A DNA stretch of 64,000 bases from Maribacter polysiphoniae (GCF_003148665.1 NZ_QGGQ01000001.1:637762-701761); one strand, 5' to 3'. Positions 17,022 to 25,987 are shown, counted from the stretch's first letter. The notes: generated by a model not told the origin, from the sequence alone. Made by a program: numbers and translations.

Positions 17022-17510
17022 ATGAGTGGAACATTGAATAAAGTAATGCTCATCGGGCATTTGGGTGACGAAGTGAAAATGCACTATTTTGAGGGTGGTG
17101 GTAGTATAGGGAGGTTTCCTATTGCAACCAATGAGTCCTATACCAATAAACAAACAGGTGAACGTGTGACCAATACCGATTGGCATAACATTGTTGTGCG
17201 CAATAAGGCCGCCGAAATTTGTGAAAAATACCTTAGTAAAGGGGATAAGATATACGTTGAGGGACGATTAAAGAATAGGCAATGGCAAGGTGAGGATGGC
17301 AATACGCGCTATACCACCGAAGTGCATGTGCAGGATTTCACTTTCTTAAGCACCAAAAAGGAAAGTATGGCCAATGCACAGGCAACCGGTCAACCATCGC
17401 AAACCACCCAATCATCGAAACCAGCACAACCGGTACAACATAACGAACCGACAAGGCCTGCTGAACCAACACCATCAGTTGAACCCGATGATGATGATTT
17501 GCCATTTTAG
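17022..17510 (+). CDS. ssb: Single-stranded DNA-binding protein
   Basis: 162 residues: OB fold in residues 1-110 (NKVMLIGHLGDEV, TDWHNIVVRNKAAEICEKYLSKGDKIYVEGRL), a Pro/Gln/Thr-rich linker (about 118-152) and the acidic protein-docking tip ending DDDDLPF. It coats single-stranded DNA as a tetramer and recruits replication and repair enzymes through the tip. It follows mutY by 25 bp and precedes gldE by 26 bp. The unrelated DUF3127 protein at 46300 ends in the same DDLPF. Confidence 0.97.
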   Translation: MSGTLNKVMLIGHLGDEVKMHYFEGGGSIGRFPIATNESYTNKQTGERVTNTDWHNIVVRNKAAEICEKYLSKGDKIYVEGRLKNRQWQGEDGNTRYTTEVHVQDFTFLSTKKESMANAQATGQPSQTTQSSKPAQPVQHNEPTRPAEPTPSVEPDDDDLPF

Positions 17511-17536
17511 ACCCTATAAAAATTAAAATTTGACTG

Positions 17537-18865
17537 TTGGACCCAGAACCCCTTAGTTTTTCCCTGAATTCTATAGCTATGGAGGGTGCTTTTGTACTCA
17601 ATGTTACCATGCTAATCATATTATTGTTTTGTTCAGCCCTTATTTCCGGTGCTGAGGTGGCCTTCTTCGGTTTGTCCCCAACAGACATTAACACCATAGA
17701 ACAGGATAAGACGGCCAAGGGCAATATTGTGGTGAAATTGCTCGAACGTCCCAAAAAATTATTGGCGACCATATTAATTGCCAACAATGCCATCAATATT
17801 GGAGTGGTACTTATTTTTAACTTGATTGGGGACACCTTGTTCTCAAACATCAATTATTTTCTGTTCAATTTTATTTCGGTACGTTTTCTTTTGGAGGTTG
17901 TTGTGGCAACTTTTTTGATTCTGATGTTTGGCGAGATTTTACCCAAGGTCTATGCTAATAGAAATAGAGTGAGTTTTTCCCATTTTATGGCGTATCCACT
18001 TAAAGTGCTCGATTTTCTTTTTTCCCCCTTGAGCTTGCCTATGCGCTCAAGTACGATATACCTAAACAAAAGATTGGGCACACATAAATCGAGTCTTAGT
18101 GTGGATCATTTGTCCCAAGCCTTGGAATTGACATCTGAGGGGGATACCACAAAGGAAGAGCAAAAATTATTGGAGGGTATTGTTTCCTTTGGTAATACCG
18201 ATACCAAACAGGTGATGCGCCCGCGCATCGATTTGTTCGCTTTAAGTGAGGATATGAAATTTCCCGATGTGCTCAGTGAGATAAAAAAACAAGGCTACTC
18301 CAGAATTCCCGTATTCTCTGAGAACATGGATAATGTCTTGGGTGTACTTTACGTAAAAGACCTTTTGCCCTTTATAGATCGAAAGTCCTTTAATTGGATT
18401 TCCTTGATCCGGGAACCCTATTTTGTTCCGGAAAACAAGAAGTTGGATGATCTTTTGTTGGAGTTCCAGGAAAAGAAAAACCATTTGGCCGTGGTGGTCG
18501 ACGAATATGGGGGTACTTCGGGTATCGTTACCCTTGAGGATATTATTGAGGAGATTGTGGGTGATATCAGTGACGAATTTGATGATGAGGATTTGGTATA
18601 TTCCAAATTGGATGATTATAATTATGTCTTTGATGGAAAGACGGCCTTAAAGGATTTTTATAGGGTGGTGAAGATGGATGACGATGGCGATTTCGAGGAA
18701 CAAAAAGGGGAATCCGAGACCATTGCCGGTTTTGTATTGGAGATAGCCGGAAGCTTTCCCAAAAAAGGCGATAAGGTAGAATTTAAGAATTACGAATTCA
18801 TCGTAGAAAGTCTGGATAAGAAAAGATTGAAACAAATTAAAGTGATTTTGCCACATGAGAATTAA
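17537..18865 (+). CDS. gldE: Gliding-motility protein GldE (CNNM/CBS family)
   Basis: 442 residues: an N-terminal CNNM (DUF21) membrane domain of three to four helices (about 20-190, with SGAEVAFFGLSP), a CBS pair (about 210-335, VMRPRIDLFAL and GYSRIPVF, AVVVDEYGGTSGIVTLEDIIEEIVGDI) and a C-terminal CorC/HlyC domain (about 350-435). In Flavobacterium GldE is needed for gliding and supports GldD; its biochemical activity is unsettled. The start is TTG at 17537, giving MDPEP, which fits the MDP beginning I recall for GldE better than any internal ATG. The gldD start overlaps its end by 11 nt. Confidence 0.94.
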   Translation: MDPEPLSFSLNSIAMEGAFVLNVTMLIILLFCSALISGAEVAFFGLSPTDINTIEQDKTAKGNIVVKLLERPKKLLATILIANNAINIGVVLIFNLIGDTLFSNINYFLFNFISVRFLLEVVVATFLILMFGEILPKVYANRNRVSFSHFMAYPLKVLDFLFSPLSLPMRSSTIYLNKRLGTHKSSLSVDHLSQALELTSEGDTTKEEQKLLEGIVSFGNTDTKQVMRPRIDLFALSEDMKFPDVLSEIKKQGYSRIPVFSENMDNVLGVLYVKDLLPFIDRKSFNWISLIREPYFVPENKKLDDLLLEFQEKKNHLAVVVDEYGGTSGIVTLEDIIEEIVGDISDEFDDEDLVYSKLDDYNYVFDGKTALKDFYRVVKMDDDGDFEEQKGESETIAGFVLEIAGSFPKKGDKVEFKNYEFIVESLDKKRLKQIKVILPHEN

Positions 18866-19409
18866 GCGTATCCTTTTTTTATTGTTTTTTATTGGTATTG
18901 TTATGGGTTGCCAAGATGAGGTGATTCCCAAGCCTAAGGCCAAATTGCGATTGGAATACCCTAAATCGGATTACGGAACCATTGAAACAGATCATTTTAA
19001 GTTTCTAAAGAACCAAACTAGCATTTTCAGTCAAAAGGATGCCAATTCAATGACCTTGGATTATCCGGCCTTGAAAGGCTCGCTGTTTGTGACCTATAAG
19101 GATGTCAATGGGGATATTGACAAATTATTGATGGACGCCCAAAAATTATCCATAGAACACTCCGCTAAAGCTGATGGTATTGTGCCACATCCCTTCGTGA
19201 ATGAAAAGGATCGGGTATACGGAATGTTCTTCGAGGTTGTAGGGAATGCCGCTTCACAAGCCCAGTTTTATGTTACCGACAGTACCGATCATTTTGTGAC
19301 CGGTTCCCTTTATTTCTATGTGAAGCCCAATTATGATTCCATATATCCCGCTGCTACTTATTTGCAGAACGATATAAAGAAGTTCATGGAAAGTGTCCGT
19401 TGGAAATAA
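18855..19409 (+). CDS. gldD: Gliding-motility lipoprotein GldD
   Basis: 184 residues with a lipoprotein signal (MRIKRILFLLFFIGIVMGC, lipobox Cys19). The mature part matches GldD: PKPKAKLRLEYPKSDY at the start, GIVPHPFVNEKDRVYGMFFEVVGN in the middle and HFVTGSLYFYVKPNYDS, then VRWK at the end. It is anchored in the envelope and required with GldE for gliding and for type IX secretion function in Flavobacterium (family knowledge). Translationally coupled to gldE through an 11-nt overlap. Other gld and spr genes are outside the window. Confidence 0.95.
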   Translation: MRIKRILFLLFFIGIVMGCQDEVIPKPKAKLRLEYPKSDYGTIETDHFKFLKNQTSIFSQKDANSMTLDYPALKGSLFVTYKDVNGDIDKLLMDAQKLSIEHSAKADGIVPHPFVNEKDRVYGMFFEVVGNAASQAQFYVTDSTDHFVTGSLYFYVKPNYDSIYPAATYLQNDIKKFMESVRWK

Positions 19410-19472
19410 GCGCACTAGAAACCTACCCCTATTTTTTTATAGGGGATAGCTAACCACAATAATTGTATGCCG

Positions 19473-19904
19473 TTATTCCGTGCCGAGTAGTTTTTCGGCA
19501 TTGGCGATGCTGGTATTGATCTGTTCGCGAAGGGCTTTTATCTTTACTTCCTCTTCATCCAGCCAACTTTGTTTTTGCGGCGTAAGTGCCTTTCCGTTCA
19601 AAATCTCATCGGAATCAAATCGGTTGCCAAAGCCTTGCATCCAATCCATCATGGCTTTATGGGCATCTTGCAAGCCCTTTCTGGCATTCTTGTATTGTAA
19701 CCCCAATTCAGTACTATCTTCCTTACTGCTCAATTCTCCGACCATTTTACCCATTACACTCATTTTGGGCATTACTTCATCATGAATGGCCATGACCTTT
19801 GCCATCTGGTTTTCAGAGGCATTTTCGTCAGCCTTTTTTTCATCTTTGCACGAGATGTTCGAAATAAGGAATACTACGGCTATAAGGCTTAAAAACTTTT
19901 TCAT
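19473..19904 (-). CDS. Small helical lipoprotein, unknown function
   Basis: 143 residues with lipobox ISNISC (Cys20) after MKKFLSLIAVVFL. The mature protein is helical, with a conserved-looking core of KVMAIHDEVMPKMSVMGKM, a QYKNARKGLQDAHKAMMDWM segment and a C-terminal coiled stretch. Flavobacterial homologues are often labelled viral A-type inclusion protein, a label without functional meaning. It is convergent with gldD. The inverted repeat CCCCTAT/ATAGGGG at 19426-19445 lies between the two stops but lacks a trailing T tract. Confidence 0.75.
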   Translation of the reverse strand: MKKFLSLIAVVFLISNISCKDEKKADENASENQMAKVMAIHDEVMPKMSVMGKMVGELSSKEDSTELGLQYKNARKGLQDAHKAMMDWMQGFGNRFDSDEILNGKALTPQKQSWLDEEEVKIKALREQINTSIANAEKLLGTE

Positions 19905-20441
19905 TCTATTGTTTTTTTAATTTTTACAAATTTAATTATAGTTCTTTATTCTGATGTTTGGGGTTGTTTCCGCAATATCATCGGTATTCCCTTCGGCAGG
20001 GGTCAGCGTTATGGTTCTACTTCCGTTTCCCAATAGGGACTGATCATCTTCCTTTTTCAAAAATACATAATACCTATTTGTTTTTATGACAAATCGTATC
20101 TGTTATTGCATCGAATCCATTTTTTTTGATGTTTGTTTATATAATCCGAATCCAGGTGGAACGACTATCAATCCAAAATTCATATAAAACCTGGGTATCC
20201 ATAGCAATTAGTATGTTTATGGGACACCTGGTAATACACTGTCTACGGCGACCAATGAAAACCGAAAGGCATCAATTTATTGTCTCAAAGGCTTTGCGCG
20301 TCCCCATCCGGGGTAGCGATGCCATTTTCAAGCAGGTATATTTTTTTATTTACCTGAAAGGGAATCTTTTATAGGATTAAAATTACATATTAATCACCTT
20401 TTAATTGGATCTAAAGTTTCACTTTTGTAAAAATTGAATCG
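19905..20441. other. 537-bp stretch without a confident gene
   Basis: On the minus strand 20102-19932 is one open frame of about 56 codons, without an ATG, whose translation (YYVFLKKEDDQ, SRTITLTPAEGN, NIRIKNYN) looks protein-like and ends 27 bp before the lipoprotein start. It may be a 3' remnant or a TTG-started peptide of about 42 residues. The plus-strand frame at 20126-20374 looks random. The right end should hold the promoter of the DMT gene; no exact TAnnTTTG box is present, cACTTTTG at 20421 being the closest. Confidence 0.35.
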
Positions 20442-21323
20442 GTGAACGAAGCAGTCAGAAAATGGATCTATCTCATTGTTCTTTCATTGGTATGGGGCTC
20501 TTCCTTCATATTGATTAAAAAGGCGTTGATCGGCCTTAGTGCCATTCAGTTGGGAGGGTTGCGTATTGTTCTTGCTTCTTCTTTCCTATTCGTTTTTGGT
20601 TATCGCAGTGTATGGGGATTGACTTTGAGGGATTGGAAGTGGATTTTTTTTGCTGGCTTATTGAGTTCGTTCTTTCCACCATTTCTGTTCGCTCTGGCAC
20701 AAACCCAACTGGATAGTGGGGTTACATCGATCTTTAATTCTGTGGTTCCTTTATTGACTACCATTGTTGGGGTTGTACTGTTTGGTGTGCTTGTCACCAA
20801 AAAACAGATTTTAGGAGTGGTTATTGGACTTTTGGGAACTTTGGTCCTGATTGTCACAGGAATGGAGTTTAGTCAAGATCAAAACTATTGGTATTCAATT
20901 TATATTATACTATCAGCTTTGGGCTATGCCTTGAATATAAATATCATAAAAAAACATTTGGCTCATTTGAGTCCATTGGCCGTAACCACGGGAAGTTTTG
21001 CAGTGGCATTTGTCCCTGCTTTGGCCATAGTCCATTATACGGGCTTTTTTGGTAGTATTGGTAGTGATGGGGAAATGCAGCGATCGATGTGGTTTTTATT
21101 GATTTTGGCCGTATTGGGCACGGCGGTGGCCAATATCTATTTTAATAAATTGATTCATTTGTCAAGTCCGGTTTTTGCGGCCTCGGTCACCTATGTAATT
21201 CCTATCGTGGCCGTACTTTGGGGTGTTTGGGATGGGGAGTCTATCAATGTATATCAACTGATGGGTGGTGTGGTCATACTTTTTGGAGTGTATTTGGTAA
21301 ACCGAAAAAAAAGACCGTCATAA
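20442..21323 (+). CDS. EamA/DMT-family membrane transporter
   Basis: 293 residues and ten membrane segments arranged as two EamA repeats of five helices. The first begins with LIVLSLVWGSSFILIKKAL and contains PFLFALAQTQLDSGVTSIFNSVVPLLTTI; the second contains SALGYALNINIIKK and SPVFAASVTYVIPIVAVLWG. DMT proteins usually export amino acids or other small metabolites; the substrate is not predictable. The start is GTG at 20442. The end of the gene overlaps a hairpin that serves as terminator for the opposite-strand protease operon. Confidence 0.9.
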   Translation: MNEAVRKWIYLIVLSLVWGSSFILIKKALIGLSAIQLGGLRIVLASSFLFVFGYRSVWGLTLRDWKWIFFAGLLSSFFPPFLFALAQTQLDSGVTSIFNSVVPLLTTIVGVVLFGVLVTKKQILGVVIGLLGTLVLIVTGMEFSQDQNYWYSIYIILSALGYALNINIIKKHLAHLSPLAVTTGSFAVAFVPALAIVHYTGFFGSIGSDGEMQRSMWFLLILAVLGTAVANIYFNKLIHLSSPVFAASVTYVIPIVAVLWGVWDGESINVYQLMGGVVILFGVYLVNRKKRPS

Positions 21324-21336
21324 AATAACGGTCTTT
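21305..21336 (-). terminator. Terminator of the M16 operon, inside the DMT 3' end
   Basis: On the minus strand AAAGACCGT/ACGGTCTTT (21310-21318 with 21328-21336, 9 bp) is followed by a run of T's. The hairpin spans the stop codon of the plus-strand DMT gene. Confidence 0.75.
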
Positions 21337-21348
21337 GTTCGATTTTTC

Positions 21349-21373
21349 ACCCCCATCAAGATTTGGGGTTTTT
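21349..21373 (+). terminator. Probable terminator of the DMT gene
   Basis: ACCCC (21349-21353) pairs with GGGGT (21365-21369) and is followed by TTTTT. The stem is short, so confidence is moderate. Confidence 0.5.
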
Positions 21374-21413
21374 ATTGTAAAAACAAGTCATAGGATCTTA
21401 AACGATGTCAGTC

Positions 21414-22850
21414 TCAAAACTTAGGTTTTTCTGTGTTTTTAGCGAATTTATCATAATATTTTACCGGGACCTTTTCACCATTGAAGGTGATCTTTTCCAA
21501 GTTTTCAATGACCTCGCTTCCTTTTCCCGTGACCACTACACGGGCATTATTGATGCTCATGTACTTTTGGGCGGCTTTTTGCACATCTTCCTTGGTAACG
21601 GCATTCAGGCGTTCCAAATATGTTCTGTAATAATCTTTTGGCAGTCCTTCAGTCTCAATATTCAAGGCATATCGGGCAATGGTTTCCGGCTTTTCCAAGG
21701 CCAGTACAAAACTCCCTACGTATTTGGCCTTCGCATCTTTTAATTCCTCATCGGTGACAGGTTGTTTCACGATGTTGTCAATCTCCTTTAAAATTTCAAC
21801 CACCGCACTATCGGTAACCACGTTACGGACTTTTGCACTGGCGGTAAAAGGAGAGGGTGCATATTTGTCATTTCCGATTTGCGAATAGGCACCATAGGTA
21901 TACGCCTTGTCTTCCCTTAGATTTAAAAATAGGCGGGCTTGTGCACCACCACCAAGGATTTTATTGGCCAGAAGAGCAGCTAAAAAGTCATCGTTCTTCA
22001 TTTGGAGGTCGGCTAAACTTTCAACGATGACTTCGGATTGTACGGCATTGGGAACATCGACAAAGTTGATTTGGGTATATTGGACATTGGAGGGTTTAGA
22101 GAAGGATAAGGAAGGTGGAGTTGCTTTTATCCAAGGGGTAAAATATTCATCGACCAAGCTTTTCACCTTGTTGAATTCAACATCCCCAACAACGACCAAA
22201 TAGGCATTGGCGGGCACAAAATAATCTTCATAAAATTGGACGACATCGAGCAAGGTTACATTCTTTACCGTTTCTTCGGTAACATATTCCCCGTAAGGGT
22301 GGCCGGTACCGTAGGCCAAGGCATTGGCCACGCGGTTGGAAATCGCGGAAACATCCTTTTCCATTGATTTTAGGGAAGTGAGTAATTTCTGTTTTTCCTT
22401 TTCAAATTCTTCCTCGGTAAAATTGGGGTTAATGGCAGCATCGGCCATAAGTTCGAAGATCCTTGGGAAATATTTTGATAATGAACTGGCATAGGCACTT
22501 TGGGAACCAAAATTGATACGTGCTCCTAGAAAATCCACCTCCTCGTTAAAATCATCTTTTGGGATGGACTTGGATCCATTGCCCAAAAGACTGGCGGTAA
22601 GGGCCGAAACCCCAGCTTTTTCACCTTCAAGTGTTGGCGGGTTGTCTATAAGCAATTGCATGGATACCCGTGGCAATTTGTGATTTTCGACCACTAAGAC
22701 CTTAAGTCCGTTTTTGAGTTCGTAATGTAGTGGTTCACTCAAATTGATTTCTGGGGCAGGGCCAGGTTCAGGCATCTTACTTCTGTCAATCTGGGCCTGT
22801 AAATTAAAGGCGATAAAACCAAGGATCAAGGTTATATATAACTTTTTCAT
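21414..22850 (-). CDS. M16-type periplasmic protein, non-catalytic partner
   Basis: 478 residues with a signal peptide (MKKLYITLILGFIAFNLQAQ). The two-lobed M16 fold is evident (LKNGLKVLVVENHKLPRVSMQLLI; the second half begins near PSNVQYTQINFVDVPNAVQSEVIVE and contains GGGAQARLFLNLREDKAYTYG, the R/Y substrate motif). The zinc HxxEH site is absent: the equivalent position reads GVSALTASLL. In paired M16 systems one subunit keeps the metal site and the other the R/Y motif, so this is the non-catalytic partner of the adjacent upstream gene, 6 bp away. Probable role: degradation of peptides in the periplasm. Confidence 0.92.
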   Translation of the reverse strand: MKKLYITLILGFIAFNLQAQIDRSKMPEPGPAPEINLSEPLHYELKNGLKVLVVENHKLPRVSMQLLIDNPPTLEGEKAGVSALTASLLGNGSKSIPKDDFNEEVDFLGARINFGSQSAYASSLSKYFPRIFELMADAAINPNFTEEEFEKEKQKLLTSLKSMEKDVSAISNRVANALAYGTGHPYGEYVTEETVKNVTLLDVVQFYEDYFVPANAYLVVVGDVEFNKVKSLVDEYFTPWIKATPPSLSFSKPSNVQYTQINFVDVPNAVQSEVIVESLADLQMKNDDFLAALLANKILGGGAQARLFLNLREDKAYTYGAYSQIGNDKYAPSPFTASAKVRNVVTDSAVVEILKEIDNIVKQPVTDEELKDAKAKYVGSFVLALEKPETIARYALNIETEGLPKDYYRTYLERLNAVTKEDVQKAAQKYMSINNARVVVTGKGSEVIENLEKITFNGEKVPVKYYDKFAKNTEKPKF

Positions 22851-22856
22851 TGTTTT

Positions 22857-24182
22857 TTAGTTTTCTGTTGCTTCTAGGGGTAAATATTCCAACGCTACTC
22901 GTTGATTCGGTTTAAGGTACTTATTGGATACTTCCAATATTTCCTCCCTTGTGATCGATCGGTAAATTTCGATTTCATTATTGATCAAGCCCGTGTTGTC
23001 GTATAGCATATAATATCTCGCCAGTGAATTCGCTATGCCCGAAATACTGCTATTTGAGTTTACGAACATATTCTCAAATTTATTCTGAAGTTTTTGATAA
23101 TCCTTTTCGGATATCAATTCGGATTGTAACTTCCCGATTTCCTCGTCGATATCTTTTTGAAGGTCTTCCAATGAGGTTTCCCCAACCGGGAGTGCACCAA
23201 CAACATAGGCTCCATAATCTTCCTGCGAACCATTGAAAGCAAACACCTGAAGGGCCTTTTTCTCTTCATCGACCAATTTCTTGTAAAGTTTGGAACTTTT
23301 GCCATCACTTAAATACGTAGAGACCATGTCTAACACATAGGCATCCCTATTGGTTTGTGCGGGAGTTCTGTAGCCGAGGAAAATAGCGGGGATCTGTATA
23401 TTCGGGTCACGGTATTCGGCCTTTATTGGGGTGGTAATGGGGTCTTCTACGAACGTTTGGCGCTGAATGTCCTTCCCTTTTGGGATGGGTCCAAAATAAT
23501 CCTGCACCATTTTTTTGGTCTTTTCCAAGGAAATGTCCCCCGCGACGACCAATACGGCATTGTTGGGTACATAATAAGTTTTGTTGAACGCTTTAAAATC
23601 ATCCAAAGAGGCATTGGCCAAATGCTCCAGGGAACCAATGGTCTGCCAGCGATATGGATGTTTTTTGAAAAGGTGTATGAACATTTGTTCGCGCCATCTT
23701 CCATAAGGGGAATTGTCATAACGCATCCTTCGTTCCTCTTGAACCACCTCGCTTTGGGTATCTACCCCGATTTGGTTGATTATAGGGTGCATCATTCGTT
23801 CCGATTCCAACCAAAGACCCAATTCTAAATTGTTTGAAGGGAATACCTCATAATAATAGGTACGGTCCTGGGTGGTGTTTGCATTGTTTTGGCCTCCGTT
23901 CGAGGACACGATCTTAAACCATTCCCCACGTTTTATGTTTTTCGTGCCTTCGAACAATAAATGTTCGAAAAAATGGGCAAAACCTGTTTTCTCTGGATTT
24001 TCATCCTTGGCACCTACATGGTACATGACCGATGTGGTTACCACAGGGGCGTTATTGTCTTGGTGTAAAATTACGTGAAGACCGTTGTCAAGGTCATATT
24101 CTTCGAAAGAAACCTCTTGGGCAGAGATGGTTGGCAAAAAGAATAGGGCCAGCACACCTAGTAGCGATGTTTTTATTCTCAT
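22857..24182 (-). CDS. M16 zinc metallopeptidase, catalytic subunit
   Basis: 441 residues from the ATG at 24180-24182, giving the signal peptide MRIKTSLLGVLALFFLPTISAQ; an ATG 27 nt further upstream is less likely. The inverted zinc motif HxxEH is present as HFFEHLLFEGTKN, with the downstream Glu ligand expected in the TQSEVVQEERR stretch about 70 residues later. The second domain is M16C-like (NIQIPAIFLGYRTP). Together with the next gene it should form a two-subunit periplasmic peptidase of the PqqL/MPP type. Confidence 0.92.
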   Translation of the reverse strand: MRIKTSLLGVLALFFLPTISAQEVSFEEYDLDNGLHVILHQDNNAPVVTTSVMYHVGAKDENPEKTGFAHFFEHLLFEGTKNIKRGEWFKIVSSNGGQNNANTTQDRTYYYEVFPSNNLELGLWLESERMMHPIINQIGVDTQSEVVQEERRMRYDNSPYGRWREQMFIHLFKKHPYRWQTIGSLEHLANASLDDFKAFNKTYYVPNNAVLVVAGDISLEKTKKMVQDYFGPIPKGKDIQRQTFVEDPITTPIKAEYRDPNIQIPAIFLGYRTPAQTNRDAYVLDMVSTYLSDGKSSKLYKKLVDEEKKALQVFAFNGSQEDYGAYVVGALPVGETSLEDLQKDIDEEIGKLQSELISEKDYQKLQNKFENMFVNSNSSISGIANSLARYYMLYDNTGLINNEIEIYRSITREEILEVSNKYLKPNQRVALEYLPLEATEN

Positions 24183-24348
24183 AGGATTATGGGTTATTAT
24201 ATTGGACAATGAGCTTTTATTATTGGATATGCTAATATATATTTTTAAGGATAAGCATCCGATTGTTCCTTGGTCTTTAACAAGATTTTAAGCCGAATTG
24301 AATATATAATGCTTATTTTAAGGGAATTAACCAAAAATAACCAGTTCA

Positions 24349-24783
24349 ATGAAGCATTTTTCCCTACCCATTCGATTCGGAATAGCCACTAGCGGATGCC
24401 TGATTGCCTATTTTTTGATTTTGTCCTTGTTCGGTGTGCATACGAATGTGTTTTATAGTATTTTTAATGGAGTTATCACAGGATTTGGTATTTATGAGGC
24501 CATAAAGTTCTTTAAGATCAAAGAGGCCGAACGGTTTAATTACGGTAAAGGATTTAAGGCCGGTATGGTAACCGGAAGCGTCGCCACGATAATATTCACC
24601 TTTTTCTTTGCGCTCTACGCAACAGAACTCAATACCGAATTTCTGATTGAGTTGTCCAAAGCTTGGTCGGGGGAGTTCAAGAATTTTGAGGCTATCGTAT
24701 TTTTTACGGTGGGTATAATGGGTTTTGCCACCACCTTGGTAATTACATTGACCATTATGCAACTATTCAAGTCGAACAAATAA
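24349..24783 (+). CDS. DUF4199 four-helix membrane protein
   Basis: 144 residues and four hydrophobic segments (about 8-28, 33-50, 72-92, 110-136). The second loop has the KFFKIKEAERFNYGKGFKAGMVTGSVATI segment typical of DUF4199, a Bacteroidota-specific family without a known function. It starts 166 bp from the divergent peptidase gene and is followed by the rplU promoter, so it is probably monocistronic. Confidence 0.82.
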   Translation: MKHFSLPIRFGIATSGCLIAYFLILSLFGVHTNVFYSIFNGVITGFGIYEAIKFFKIKEAERFNYGKGFKAGMVTGSVATIIFTFFFALYATELNTEFLIELSKAWSGEFKNFEAIVFFTVGIMGFATTLVITLTIMQLFKSNK

Positions 24784-24854
24784 CCCGGAAAGCAAGAATA
24801 TTATAAGACGTTGGACAGCCGTGGTTTTTAGGTCATTTTTTATTTGTAAATCGC

Positions 24855-24884
24855 TTGTACATTAATGAATTAGCAGTATATTTG
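24855..24884 (+). promoter_or_regulatory. rplU-rpmA promoter
   Basis: TTG at 24855-24857 and TATATTTG at 24877-24884 are separated by 19 bp, an exact match to the Bacteroidota housekeeping promoter. Transcription should start near 24891. Confidence 0.85.
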
Positions 24885-24889
24885 CACCC

Positions 24890-24909
24890 GCCTATCCAAA
24901 AAGGTAGGC
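24890..24909 (+). promoter_or_regulatory. 5'-end hairpin in the rplU leader
   Basis: GCCTATCC (24890-24897) pairs with GGTAGGC (24903-24909) with one bulged T and loop AAAAA. Given the predicted start near 24891, the mRNA would begin with this hairpin, a plausible target for autogenous control by L21 or for mRNA stability. Confidence 0.5.
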
Positions 24910-24934
24910 TTAAAATTTAACTAATATATACGCT

Positions 24935-25618
24935 ATGTATGCAATTGTAGAGATGGCAGGGCAGCAATTTAAAGTTGCGAAAGACCAGAAAGTATATGTT
25001 CACCGTTTGCAAGCGGAAGAAGGGAAAAAGGTAACTTTTGACAATGTACTTCTTTTGGATGATGGTAAGAACGTTACTGTTGGCGCCCCAGCTATAGACG
25101 GAGCCGCTGTTGAGGCTAAAGTCGTTAAACACCTAAGAGGTGACAAAGTTATTGTCTTTAAAAAGAAAAGACGTAAAGGTTATGCTGTAAAGAATGGCCA
25201 TCGTCAATCTTTTACTGAAATCGTTGTTGAGAGCATTGTTGCTTCCGGAGCGAAAAAAGCAGCTCCAGCAAAAGCCGCGGCAGCACCAAAAGCTAAAGCA
25301 GCACCAAAAAAGGCAGCTGTAAAGGCAGAAGCGCCCAAAGCTAAAGCAGCACCAAAAAAAGCGGCTCCCAAGAAAGCCGATGATTTGAAAAAAGTTGAAG
25401 GTATTGGACCTAAAATTGCAGAGACCTTAATCGCTGCAGGAATATCAACTTTTGCTGAATTGGCAAATACCAAGGCGGATAAGATCGCTGAAATCATTGC
25501 AGATGTTCGTGGCAACCACGTAACAGACACTTGGCCGGCACAAGCTAAATTGGCTGCTGAGGGTAAATGGGATGAGTTGAAAAAATGGCAAGACGAATTA
25601 GACGGTGGCAAGGCATAA
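24935..25618 (+). CDS. rplU: Ribosomal protein L21 with C-terminal helix-hairpin-helix extension
   Basis: 227 residues, about twice the usual L21. Residues 1-103 are the L21 core (MYAIVEMAGQQFKV, VGAPAIDGAAVEAKVV, KKRRKGYAVKNGHRQSFTEI). Residues 106-149 are an Ala/Lys/Pro linker of PKAKAAPKKAA repeats. Residues 150-190 form a helix-hairpin-helix (DLKKVEGIGPKIAETLIAAGI) with a short helical tail. L21 binds 23S rRNA in the large subunit; the extension would protrude from it and might bind nucleic acid. It is co-transcribed with rpmA, 39 bp downstream. Confidence 0.96.
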   Translation: MYAIVEMAGQQFKVAKDQKVYVHRLQAEEGKKVTFDNVLLLDDGKNVTVGAPAIDGAAVEAKVVKHLRGDKVIVFKKKRRKGYAVKNGHRQSFTEIVVESIVASGAKKAAPAKAAAAPKAKAAPKKAAVKAEAPKAKAAPKKAAPKKADDLKKVEGIGPKIAETLIAAGISTFAELANTKADKIAEIIADVRGNHVTDTWPAQAKLAAEGKWDELKKWQDELDGGKA

Positions 25619-25657
25619 TAGCCAAACCATTAAGTATAACAATAAAAACCGAAAAAA

Positions 25658-25918
25658 ATGGCTCACAAGAAAGGTGTAGGTAGTTCGAAAAACGGTAGGG
25701 AATCAGAATCGAAACGCTTAGGGGTTAAGATTTTTGGTGGCCAGGCGGCCATCGCTGGTAATATCATCGTTAGACAACGAGGTACTAGACACAATCCAGG
25801 AGAGAATGTCTATGCAGGTAAGGATCATACCTTACATGCAAGAGTAGACGGAATCGTAAAATTTCAAAAGAAAGCAGGAGGGAAATCCTATGTTTCCATA
25901 GAGCCTTTTGAGGCCTAA
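25658..25918 (+). CDS. rpmA: Ribosomal protein L27
   Basis: 86 residues. The sequence begins directly with [24 protein letters not shown], without the cleavable N-terminal extension of Firmicutes, and continues with [28 protein letters not shown], the L27 core. The N-terminal tail reaches the peptidyl-transferase centre. Second gene of the rplU operon, closed by a strong terminator. Confidence 0.97.
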   Translation: MAHKKGVGSSKNGRESESKRLGVKIFGGQAAIAGNIIVRQRGTRHNPGENVYAGKDHTLHARVDGIVKFQKKAGGKSYVSIEPFEA

Positions 25919-25941
25919 TATCTTGTATTTTCAAGAAATAG

Positions 25942-25972
25942 AAAACCCTTTCCAGAAATGGAAGGGGTTTTT
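25942..25972 (+). terminator. Terminator of rplU-rpmA
   Basis: 13-bp stem (25942-25954 with 25959-25971, one G-T pair), GAAA tetraloop, T tract at 25968-25972. Confidence 0.92.
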
Positions 25973-25987
25973 CTGTTTGTATATCAT

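Noticed and set aside
19426-19445. CCCCTAT/ATAGGGG as a terminator between gldD and the lipoprotein gene.
   Set aside because: Perfect arms, but the T's lie in the loop and no T tract follows on either strand; not listed as a terminator.
20126-20374. 82-codon plus-strand frame in the spacer before the DMT gene.
   Set aside because: Random-looking composition, no signal, no motif, no promoter.
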